From assembly GCA_021816165.1 (NCBI GenBank), contig JAKAYZ010000170.1, forward strand, positions 1 to 6,129: 6,129 nt of DNA, read 5' to 3'. Each line of letters begins with the position of its first letter. Positions within the stretch are counted from its first letter, which is position 1. The translations under genes and the position numbers were made by a program. The notes below the pieces were generated by a model. It ran no database searches. It was not told where the DNA came from and saw nothing but the letters and a program-made list of their open reading frames with translations. The DNA comes from Planctomycetota bacterium (GTDB lineage: Bacteria > Planctomycetota > Phycisphaerae > WQYP01). Below, piece by piece: positions 1 through 6,129 of the stretch.

Positions 1-1641
1 GTCCGCCAGGCATTGCTGCGCGTAGCCCACGGCCTGCGGGCAGGCCATGCCGAATACCGAGGCGCCTTCCATCAGGCTGCCGAAGCTGGGATCGCCATAG
101 GCGATGATGGATGGATAAAGATCGTGCCGCCAGCCGATGACTTCTTCCAGTTTCATGCAGCGAAAGCCGTCGCGATCGCGCGAGGGGTAGCGGAACGGGC
201 AGCGCGCCAAATAAATTTTTTCATATTGAGCTTTGATGGCGGCGCTGTTGCTGGCCCGCCACATTCGGTACGGCCAGTCCTGAATTTCCCCGTAGGTTGC
301 CACGTAACCAAGTTCCCGCGTAAGCCCGGCCCGGGTTACGACATAATAATGATCGCCGACCGGCCGCTGCCAGCCGTGGGCGGTTTTACTTCCCAGGTAG
401 GGGGCCAGACCGACGGCAATTTTCAGGAAATGCAGGGCTTTTTGTTCCGGCCAGGCCAACCGGGGATCAATTAATTCCAGGGCCTTGTTGCAGACATATA
501 AATTGTATTCCACGATCATGCATTGATTGGAATACAGCCGCTGGTGATATTCCAGGTAATCCCGTCCGGCCCGGATTGCGCCTGCCCATAATCGGCGGCG
601 CGTTTCGCGCCGGCCATGGACGCGCACCGTTTGATTCAGGAACGGACGAAACGCCCGCACATCGCGGCGCACGGCGTCCGCCGCCGGACCAAAGGTGGAC
701 CAGCCCGCGTTGGTGAAGGCCTGCCAGCGGCGGCCATGACCGGCGGCATCGGCCGCGGCCAAGGCATGAAGGTCAATATCCTTGATCAAGCGTTGAATGA
801 CGGCGGGCTTATGCCAGGCGATGCTCCACGGGGTATTGTACGCCTTGGCCAGCGCATCAAGATGATTCATTCCATCCGGCAGGCGATGATTCCGCAGGAT
901 ACCCGCCAGGTAGCGATTCACCGCCTGCTTGAGCCTTGTAAGCGCCGCCGGCCCGGGTGTTTTTCGCACCGGGGCGGGCGGCAGCGGTTTGGCTTGCGGA
1001 TCATCCGCGGGCGGCGTGAAAAAGCCATGGATGCCCACAAACAGCCGGTACATGGCCAGGCTGGGTTGAGTCATCGCGTATTGGTACTGTTTCCAGTAAC
1101 CGCCATAGGGCCATTCACGCCCGATCGCCTGGATTTTCAAATTGACCGTGGTCTGATCATGGGTCATGCGCAGGGGCAGAGGTGTGGTGACATAATAAAA
1201 CCGACCGGGAAAAGGCGGGGCGGGCGGGGCGTTTTCCGCACCGTTGAGGGTGTTGTAATCTCCCTGAACCTGGTAGCCGACCTGTTTGCCGTTGCAGGAT
1301 AAAATAAGGCGGCCGCGCTGCGTGCCGTAATCCGACCCCCAGAACTGGCAGGTAATGTAATTCCGGTGATGCGGATTGACATGCATGACCAGCGTGAGAT
1401 AGCCGCCATTGTCCCGCGGGGGAGCAAGCGGGTTGAGGCGCAGTGCGGATTGATGCAGTGCGCCGGTGATAAACCGCCCGCCATGAACCCGGAGGTGATG
1501 GCCGCGGTCGGAAAGGGCGTTTCCGAAAACAACCTGGTCCGCGATGGCGGCGGAATGCGCGGATGCCGCGGCGGAAAGTAGCGCCGATATCGCGGCCGCC
1601 GCGATGAAGATAAAACGTACCGGACGGGTAAACTGAATCAT
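1..1641 (-). CDS. Secreted protein of unrecognised family, probable carbohydrate-active enzyme; 3' end off the window
   Basis: Reading the minus strand from the ATG at 1641 gives 547 codons with no stop, ending exactly at the left edge, so the C-terminus is missing. Residues 1-28 form a signal peptide: Arg6/Arg9, a hydrophobic run rich in Ile, Phe and Ala, then an ASA-type cleavage site near residue 28. Residues about 35-205 look beta-rich and contain FWGSDYG (100-106), NGKQVGYQ (117-124), PGRFYYVTTPLPL (145-157) and a YGGYWKQYQ stretch (179-187). A Pro-rich linker at about 209-235 leads to a helical region with many Trp, Tyr and Arg, including NQCMIVEYNLYVCNKAL, HGWQRPVGDHYYVVTR and GDPSFGSLMEG. 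This resembles a beta-sandwich followed by an alpha/alpha-toroid, a layout common in polysaccharide lyases and hydrolases, but I cannot name the family. It lies downstream of GH43 and GH106 genes, which supports a glycan role by context only. Certainty is high for the gene and low for function. Confidence 0.88.
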   Translation of the reverse strand, partial: MIQFTRPVRFIFIAAAAISALLSAAASAHSAAIADQVVFGNALSDRGHHLRVHGGRFITGALHQSALRLNPLAPPRDNGGYLTLVMHVNPHHRNYITCQFWGSDYGTQRGRLILSCNGKQVGYQVQGDYNTLNGAENAPPAPPFPGRFYYVTTPLPLRMTHDQTTVNLKIQAIGREWPYGGYWKQYQYAMTQPSLAMYRLFVGIHGFFTPPADDPQAKPLPPAPVRKTPGPAALTRLKQAVNRYLAGILRNHRLPDGMNHLDALAKAYNTPWSIAWHKPAVIQRLIKDIDLHALAAADAAGHGRRWQAFTNAGWSTFGPAADAVRRDVRAFRPFLNQTVRVHGRRETRRRLWAGAIRAGRDYLEYHQRLYSNQCMIVEYNLYVCNKALELIDPRLAWPEQKALHFLKIAVGLAPYLGSKTAHGWQRPVGDHYYVVTRAGLTRELGYVATYGEIQDWPYRMWRASNSAAIKAQYEKIYLARCPFRYPSRDRDGFRCMKLEEVIGWRHDLYPSIIAYGDPSFGSLMEGASVFGMACPQAVGYAQQCLAD

Positions 1642-1647
1642 GATGAT

Positions 1648-1653
1648 CCGCCT
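1648..1653 (-). promoter_or_regulatory. Shine-Dalgarno-like site of the unknown secreted protein
   Basis: The minus strand reads AGGCGG six bases before the ATG at 1641. It is an imperfect match to the consensus, but its spacing is right, and the predicted signal peptide begins directly at this ATG, which together decide the start. Confidence 0.5.
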
Positions 1654-1692
1654 GAAAAGTGGGAAAAAACAACATCCACAAATAAAAACGTA

Positions 1693-1705
1693 TGTGTATA
1701 ACACA
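1693..1705. repeat. Small inverted repeat (possible operator) over the candidate -10
   Basis: TGTGT-ATA-ACACA is a perfect 5-base inverted repeat around a 3-base centre. It covers the candidate -10 at 1695-1700, where a repressor would block RNA polymerase. It is flanked by two direct copies of CGTATG (1689-1694 and 1709-1714) that start 20 bases apart. The repeat is short and AT-rich, so chance occurrence is possible. Confidence 0.3.
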
Positions 1706-1722
1706 ATGCGTATGGTTTGTAA
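1695..1722 (-). promoter_or_regulatory. Weak sigma70-like promoter candidate for the unknown secreted protein
   Basis: On the minus strand, TTACAA (1722-1717) is followed after 16 bases by TATACA (1700-1695). The -35 matches only three of six consensus bases and the -10 four of six, so this is suggestive only. It lies in the AT-rich part of the 125-base gap after the GH43 gene. The start of transcription would fall about 50 bases before the ATG. Read-through from the GH43 gene is an alternative, since I see no strong terminator between the two. Confidence 0.3.
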
Positions 1723-1766
1723 CAGGACGGCAAAATTGCGGACCTGCCCCGGAAGGTCACGGCGTG

Positions 1767-2801
1767 CTACGGCCGCGGGTGGAGCACGGCGGCAATGCCG
1801 GTGTGCAGGTTGAGCGTCCAGGGGGCGGGACGGGGAAGCGTCATGCGGCCGTGGCTGATGTGCAGCGGCATCCAGATATAGCGGGAATCCCAAAGGCGCG
1901 GCGGCGTCCAGCGGTCACCCATGTAGATCACGGTTGAGCCGCGGGCGCCGCTGTACTTGAACAGGTCCCCGGACTGGGAATTGTACGTGTTGGTGCGCCG
2001 GGGGGCGATGTTGCGGAAGCGTGACCAGGGGCCGGCAAGCGCGCGGGCGGTAGCATAAACATCCGGGTTGGTCCGCCAGCCGGTTAAATGCGAGCCGACG
2101 ACGTAATACAGTCCGCCGATATGCACCAGGCCCAGCCCTTCCAAATGTTGGCGGATGGTGCAGATATTCTTTTTTACGGTCAGGTAATTGCGGGAAAGCT
2201 CCGCAATGTGAAAGCCGGTCGGCCGGTCTTCAAACAGCAGATAAGCCTTGCCGTCCGGAGCGGTGTAACCGCCGATATCGCGGCTTTGGAAGCCGAGCGG
2301 CTGGAAGCTGCGGATGAATTGATAGTGCCCGTCAATGGTTTTGCACGTAAACACGGCCACCCGGGCGAGGCTGTAAAAGCGGTTGTCAATATGGCAATAC
2401 ATGACATACGTGCGGGTAAGCCGGTTGAAGAACACCTTGGGCCGCTCAAGAATCCACGGGCCGTTGAACAGGCGGCGGTTGGGGCTGGCCAGGGCCACCA
2501 CTTTGCGGCAGAAAATCCAATGGACAAGATCGGTTGACTTATAACAGCCGACGTACCTTTTATGGGGATCATTGTCCCGTGAACGGTCCTCGCCGAAAAG
2601 ATAAAATTCCCGGCCCCGGCGGATGATGCAACCGCCATGCGCCTGCACAAGCCGATGGCGGTTATCCAGCCAGCGTGCCCCGGGCCGGATGATTCCGACG
2701 GGGCTCGCCGCCGCGGACACCGCGGCGATGGAAAGCAGCGCGGCAACGGTTGTTGGAAGCAGTTTCGGCGTGCGTGAAACGAGGCGATGAAGGATCATCA
2801 T
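1767..2801 (-). CDS. Secreted GH43 glycosidase, probable exo-beta-1,3-galactanase (subfamily 24-like)
   Basis: Expected to release galactose from the non-reducing end of beta-1,3-galactan, the backbone of type II arabinogalactan, outside the cytoplasm. The protein is 344 residues. Residues 1-32 are a signal peptide (Arg6, Arg10 and Lys13, hydrophobic core, AAA before Ser33). Family-type motifs follow in order: W-x-D with QAHGG (53-57), FGED (69-72), YKSTDLVHW (87-95), ERPKV (119-123), SRDIGGYTAPDGKAYL (174-189), LEGLGL (220-225), TGWRTNPDVYA (240-250), NSQS (274-277), MGDRW (294-298) and SRYIW (306-310). Glu221 fits the catalytic acid and Gln276 the unusual Gln base described for fungal exo-beta-1,3-galactanase of this subfamily. 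The usual GH43 Asp base near the N-terminus is not seen. A GTG at 2870 and an ATG at 2843 extend the frame, but the GGAG site and signal peptide favour 2801; the next codon, ATG at 2798, is also possible. The mature protein is very basic (about 45 Lys+Arg against 20 Asp+Glu by hand count). Exact substrate is inferred; a related galactosidase of GH43 is the main alternative. Confidence 0.85.
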   Translation of the reverse strand: MMILHRLVSRTPKLLPTTVAALLSIAAVSAAASPVGIIRPGARWLDNRHRLVQAHGGCIIRRGREFYLFGEDRSRDNDPHKRYVGCYKSTDLVHWIFCRKVVALASPNRRLFNGPWILERPKVFFNRLTRTYVMYCHIDNRFYSLARVAVFTCKTIDGHYQFIRSFQPLGFQSRDIGGYTAPDGKAYLLFEDRPTGFHIAELSRNYLTVKKNICTIRQHLEGLGLVHIGGLYYVVGSHLTGWRTNPDVYATARALAGPWSRFRNIAPRRTNTYNSQSGDLFKYSGARGSTVIYMGDRWTPPRLWDSRYIWMPLHISHGRMTLPRPAPWTLNLHTGIAAVLHPRP

Positions 2802-2806
2802 CAATA

Positions 2807-2810
2807 CTCC
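2807..2810 (-). promoter_or_regulatory. Shine-Dalgarno site of the GH43 gene
   Basis: The minus strand reads GGAG five bases before the ATG at 2801 and eight bases before the second ATG at 2798. It supports one of these as the start, rather than the GTG or ATG further upstream in the same frame. Confidence 0.6.
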
Positions 2811-2876
2811 GCGGATATGCCATTGATTGCGGCGCGGGTACATGCCCGGCCGACCCTTGCTTTCCACCACGGGTTT

Positions 2877-2932
2877 ATTATGGCCGGTGGGCAGGAAAAA
2901 GTAAATAGTAATATGAATAATATTTCTATCAA
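2877..2932 (-). promoter_or_regulatory. Promoter region of the GH43 gene, two overlapping candidates
   Basis: This AT-rich stretch lies between the upstream terminator and the GH43 start. Candidate one is TTGATA (2932-2927, five of six) with TACTAT (2910-2905, four of six) and a 16-base spacer. Candidate two is TTTACT (2905-2900, four of six) with CATAAT (2882-2877, five of six) and a 17-base spacer. Either would give a leader of roughly 70-100 bases to the ATG at 2801. I cannot tell which is used. The location right after a terminator supports independent transcription of GH43. Confidence 0.45.
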
Positions 2933-2950
2933 ATTACGACATACGCGGGC

Positions 2951-2980
2951 AAAAAAAAGCGGGCGGCGCCGGCCGCCCGC
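2951..2980 (-). terminator. Rho-independent terminator after the GH106 gene
   Basis: The arms GCGGGCGGC (2959-2967) and GCCGCCCGC (2972-2980) are perfectly complementary, 9 GC-only pairs around a 4-base loop. On the minus strand the hairpin is followed directly by eight T residues (2958-2951). It begins 19 bases after the TAA of the GH106 gene. The orientation of the T run shows it serves the minus strand only. Confidence 0.92.
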
Positions 2981-2999
2981 ATGTACGGTCGCCGGAAAA

Positions 3000-5900
3000 T
3001 TATTTCCGCGGCGGCCGGATGGTTGTCACCGCCTGAACCTGCAGTTTTACCGGGCCAATGAGGCCCGCGGCGTGCAGGTGCGACGTTTTCCAGTAATAGT
3101 TCCAGGTTTCAAAGGTGTAGCGGCCGACGGTGGGCCGCGGCGTACCGTCGATAACCCATTTTGGAAACTTCCGCAGAGGCCGGCCGACCCCGCCGCGCAG
3201 GCCGCCCCATTGTTCCGTGCTGGGAAGCTGGTCATCGCCGATGATGCGGTTGGCCCAGGTGTTGGTCACGGCGATTCGCAGGCGGTTGGCGCCGGCCTTT
3301 ATTGCCGGGGTGATATCCACGGAGAACGGGGCATGCCACACCACGCCCAGGTTGTGCCCGTTCACCCATACTTGCGCCATATCCTTTACCGCGCCAAGGT
3401 TCAGAATCACGCGTTTGCCGGCGCCCATGTAGGCGGCGGGAATGCGCACGGTTCGGCGGTAGGTTCCGGTGCCGGAAAAATATTTAATTCCGGATTCGGG
3501 CGAAGTCGTCCAGGAGACCAGGTGGGCAAACCGTTTATGCGACGGTGCGCCCCAGCCGGGTGTAAAGGAAACCGCCCATGGACCGGTGATATGGTCCGGC
3601 GCCGGAACGGCCGGAACGTTTACCGTTGTCACCTGTGCGGAGGCAAAGTGCAGTGAATATGCACCGCCGGTGGCCGCGGTCAGCACCATGTTGCCGCGCC
3701 GGTTGAGCCGCAATGTCGCGTGGTCCGCCGGCCCGCCTGAACGGTGAACGGCAATGACGGAATCAAGGCCCGCAATCGGCTTTCGGAATACGACAAATAC
3801 CGAGCCATGCGGCGCCATGGACAGCGGCAGGTCGGTGCGCCCGCCGACAATCCGGAATTGCGGATCCACGGTGCAGCGGCCGTTTTCCGGCTGCCAGAGT
3901 TCCGGGATTTTTCCCGCCAGGTTAAAGGACGCTGTAATGTGCACGGCACGATCGGCACGGTTGACCAGGAAATAGATATCCAGTCCCGGCGCGTGGCGGT
4001 GAATGGCCTGCACGGTCAGGCTGGGAATTGTCAGCAGGCTGTTCTCACGCAGATGGATGGTCCGCCGGCGGCCGTTGAGCGAATAGGTAACGGTCAGCTG
4101 TTTGACATGAAGATAGGCCGGGTCGCCGCCGAAATTATTGTTTTCCACGCGGATGATGATGCGGTTGCCGCCGTCCAGCATCACGCGATGCTGCAGAATA
4201 GCGGTGACATTGACCTTGCGACCGGCATGCGGCGCGGCATAAATAGCCCGGATAATTTTGAGTTTGCCGGCGGACGGGGTGACCAGCGAGAAGTCCGACG
4301 GAACGCCGATCTGCCGCAGCACGGCTGCGGTGGGCATGTTCCAGGCCACCAGGCCCTTGCCGAATTTATGCTCCTTGATGCTTTGCCCGTTGCAATCGCC
4401 CCAGACCCGCCTGCCGACAGCGGCGACGTCGGCATCGCATTGCGGATAATCCGTCAGACTCGGCGACACCGTGGGTTCAGGACCGATGACCACCGCACCC
4501 GCGGACACGAGTTTTTCGAGTTTTTCAGCCACCGCGGGCAGCATTTGCGGGGTGTTGGGCAGCAGCATGACGGCGTAGGATCGTCCATCCGGCAGCGTGA
4601 TGCGTTTATCCCGCACCGTGGCTTTGCTGAATTGCGCCAGACTCAGCGCATCAATGGACAGACCCGGGGGAGTGAAATTAAGCGTGCAGACGTTGCATAC
4701 CTGTGATCCCTGCTGGAGCATTGTCTGGCAGCGGTTGATGTAGCTGAAAAAGGCGATGCCGGGTTTGAACCAGGTTTCATTTTCGCCAAAATGCGTGCCC
4801 CACCATCCCATCAAAACACCGGGCCTGTATTTTTTATTAAGGGCTTCCTCCGCCCAGTCATGCAGGTAGCAGAAATTCACCCCGCTCAGGAATCCGCCGT
4901 TAAGCGCCGGCAGGAGGAAATCGGGTGTTTCCGTCAGGCGGCTGGATTGCGGGCCGCCGGTCAGCGTTTCGGCTCCCACGATCGTCCGGCCGTCGGCGCG
5001 GGCCGCGCCGGCGACATCGTAGCCTATGCCCGATCGGCTGGCGTTCCAGAATTCACCCATGGTAACGTTGCACGAGGGTGCGGCGGCAATGGTATTAAAT
5101 GGACCGGTATACGGCTCAAGGCACATTTTCATGCCGGCTTTATCAATAAGCCGCCGATAAACGTCAAAATCATTTTTTACAAACAGCTGCGACACCGTTC
5201 GCGCCATGTCATAGTTGAACCGGGCGGAAAGCTGCGGGCTGCCGATGACCGTGCCGCTGAGCACGGGCAGCCAGGGGAGCGGGTCATAATGCCGCATATG
5301 CATAAAATCGCGCCGGAAGTTTTTTGTCCAGTTCTGCGGTCCGGCTTCGTAACTGTCAAACAGCAGGTGGTCAAAAGTGTGTCCCACATGGCCGCCCAGA
5401 TGCCGCTTCAGGGCGTCAATGACATGGTCAATGTGGAAGGCGGCCGCCTTGGCGCTGAGTTTATCCGCCTCCAGCGAATGAACGGTGCCGTGCGGGCCCA
5501 CCAGGCTGTCCGGCACGGGGTGATCCGTAGAGGCGGTGGAGGTGTAGCCGATGCGGAAAATCCGCCATTTACCCGCCGGTGCTTTCCAGGACAGCGCGCC
5601 GTGGGCGGTCATGTCCGAAGAGATGTTGCGAATTTGATCCGGCTGCACGACACCGGCTGCCGGCAGAGCAAGCACGCAGATGTCGCGGTAAAAGTTCAGC
5701 CGGGTCGGCGGGCGGGGAAGATTGATTTTCACCATTCCCGGACCGCTGGTGTTGGTGATGCTCCAGGTGACTGTTTTCATGGAGAGTTTGGGTGTGATCC
5801 ATGGTCCGCCGCTGGCATCCCAGCCGGGGCAGTTTTCCATGCCCAGCTTCATGTGCAGTTTTTTGGCGGTTTTAACGGCATAGCGCACCAGCCGCCAGAA

Positions 5901-6129
5901 CCGGGGGCTCCAATAGGCCACCGGCTTTTTAACGCCGCTGTTGCGGATATTGGAGGCGACACCCGCCTGCGAACCGATCGGGCAGATGGTGGCGCCGGCC
6001 ACGCCGGCCTTTTTCATGGCGTGTAGATCCCGCCGGATGCCGTAGCGGCTGACGGTGTAACCCATCCAGTGCCACCATACATACAAGCGCCGTTGCAGCG
6101 GTGGAGATTGAAACTGGCGTTGCAGGCTT
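3000..6129 (-). CDS. GH106-family alpha-L-rhamnosidase-like glycoside hydrolase; 5' end off the window
   Basis: Predicted to hydrolyse terminal alpha-L-rhamnose from plant glycans, outside the cytoplasm. The frame is open to the right edge: 1042 residues are visible and it ends at TAA 3000-3002. A TTG at 6086 is not the start, because the 14 codons upstream continue a family-like sequence (FQSPP before YVWWHWMG). Only the extreme N-terminus, including any signal peptide, is missing. Counting from the Leu at 6086, the family hallmarks are VWWHWMG (3-9), DLHAMKKAGVAGATI (20-34), ENCPGWDASGGPW (84-96), LLFDSYEAGPQNW (241-253), LPVLSGTVI (273-281), CLEPYTGPF (322-330), MGEFWN (343-348), GAETLTG (371-377) and GWWGTHFGENETWF (427-440). 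Glu in these motifs are the likely catalytic and metal-site residues, but I cannot assign them individually. Residues about 610-765 look like beta-sandwich. Residues about 870-950 (VWVNGHNLGVVWHAPFSVDI) form a galactose-binding-like jelly roll of the GH2 sugar-binding type. Followed by a strong terminator. The family call is firm; the exact linkage cleaved is unknown. Confidence 0.92.
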   Translation of the reverse strand, partial: SLQRQFQSPPLQRRLYVWWHWMGYTVSRYGIRRDLHAMKKAGVAGATICPIGSQAGVASNIRNSGVKKPVAYWSPRFWRLVRYAVKTAKKLHMKLGMENCPGWDASGGPWITPKLSMKTVTWSITNTSGPGMVKINLPRPPTRLNFYRDICVLALPAAGVVQPDQIRNISSDMTAHGALSWKAPAGKWRIFRIGYTSTASTDHPVPDSLVGPHGTVHSLEADKLSAKAAAFHIDHVIDALKRHLGGHVGHTFDHLLFDSYEAGPQNWTKNFRRDFMHMRHYDPLPWLPVLSGTVIGSPQLSARFNYDMARTVSQLFVKNDFDVYRRLIDKAGMKMCLEPYTGPFNTIAAAPSCNVTMGEFWNASRSGIGYDVAGAARADGRTIVGAETLTGGPQSSRLTETPDFLLPALNGGFLSGVNFCYLHDWAEEALNKKYRPGVLMGWWGTHFGENETWFKPGIAFFSYINRCQTMLQQGSQVCNVCTLNFTPPGLSIDALSLAQFSKATVRDKRITLPDGRSYAVMLLPNTPQMLPAVAEKLEKLVSAGAVVIGPEPTVSPSLTDYPQCDADVAAVGRRVWGDCNGQSIKEHKFGKGLVAWNMPTAAVLRQIGVPSDFSLVTPSAGKLKIIRAIYAAPHAGRKVNVTAILQHRVMLDGGNRIIIRVENNNFGGDPAYLHVKQLTVTYSLNGRRRTIHLRENSLLTIPSLTVQAIHRHAPGLDIYFLVNRADRAVHITASFNLAGKIPELWQPENGRCTVDPQFRIVGGRTDLPLSMAPHGSVFVVFRKPIAGLDSVIAVHRSGGPADHATLRLNRRGNMVLTAATGGAYSLHFASAQVTTVNVPAVPAPDHITGPWAVSFTPGWGAPSHKRFAHLVSWTTSPESGIKYFSGTGTYRRTVRIPAAYMGAGKRVILNLGAVKDMAQVWVNGHNLGVVWHAPFSVDITPAIKAGANRLRIAVTNTWANRIIGDDQLPSTEQWGGLRGGVGRPLRKFPKWVIDGTPRPTVGRYTFETWNYYWKTSHLHAAGLIGPVKLQVQAVTTIRPPRK

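Noticed and set aside
1157..1681. Minus-strand frames of 174 and 122 codons within 1157-1681
   Set aside because: They are out of frame with the 547-codon gene that starts at 1641, have no good start site, and give low-complexity Arg/Pro/Ser-rich products.
1731..1758. Hairpin GACCT/AGGTC (1741-1745 with 1754-1758) followed on the minus strand by an ATTTTG stretch, as a terminator after GH43
   Set aside because: Only five pairs with an eight-base loop and no real T run; too weak to call. Read-through into the next gene remains possible.
4509..4526. Tandem 9-base repeat GAGTTTTTC within the GH106 gene
   Set aside because: It encodes an EKLEKL helix segment on the minus strand and is only two units; ordinary coding repetition.
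4791..6026. Long plus-strand open frame of 411 codons, and others at 3744-4706, 2787-3656 and 616-1302
   Set aside because: They lie antisense to minus-strand genes with clear family motifs or signal peptides, show no recognisable domains, and are explained by few stop codons opposite GC-rich coding sequence. The one at 2787-3656 also runs through the terminator and promoter region.
6084..6086. TTG as a start codon for the GH106 gene
   Set aside because: The frame stays open to the window edge and the upstream codons continue the family's N-terminal pattern (FQSPP before VWWHWMG), so the true start is outside the window.

Overview
The window holds three co-directional genes, all on the minus strand, all apparently secreted and all plausibly acting on plant-type polysaccharide. 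In transcription order (right to left) they are a GH106-type alpha-L-rhamnosidase (5' end beyond the right edge), a GH43 enzyme resembling exo-beta-1,3-galactanases, and a large secreted protein of a family I do not recognise (3' end beyond the left edge). The plus strand has long open frames, but these are antisense shadows of GC-rich minus-strand genes. I see no tRNA, rRNA, CRISPR array, transposon or phage gene.

Layout. Positions 1-1641 are one uninterrupted minus-strand reading frame of 547 codons with an N-terminal signal peptide and no stop before the window edge. Positions 1642-1766 are a 125-base AT-richer gap with a Shine-Dalgarno-like site, a weak promoter candidate and a small perfect inverted repeat over its -10. 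Positions 1767-2801 are the GH43 gene. Positions 2802-2999 hold its Shine-Dalgarno site, an AT-rich stretch with two overlapping sigma70-like promoter candidates, and a strong intrinsic terminator for the upstream gene. Positions 3000-6129 are the GH106 gene.

Function. Exo-beta-1,3-galactanase activity strips the backbone of type II arabinogalactan (arabinogalactan protein glycans), and alpha-L-rhamnosidases remove terminal rhamnose, which caps glucuronate in those glycans and also occurs in rhamnogalacturonans. The pair therefore suggests an arabinogalactan or pectin side-chain degradation locus (inference). The third protein is a good candidate for another carbohydrate-active enzyme in the same process.

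Organism. The DNA is GC-rich in genes with AT-rich spacers. The enzymes carry export signals and no SusC/SusD-type genes are visible. The GH43 and the unknown protein are rich in Arg and His and poor in acidic residues. This fits a glycan-degrading bacterium such as a planctomycete, verrucomicrobial or acidobacterial lineage, possibly from an acidic soil or peat habitat, but the taxonomic call is only a guess.
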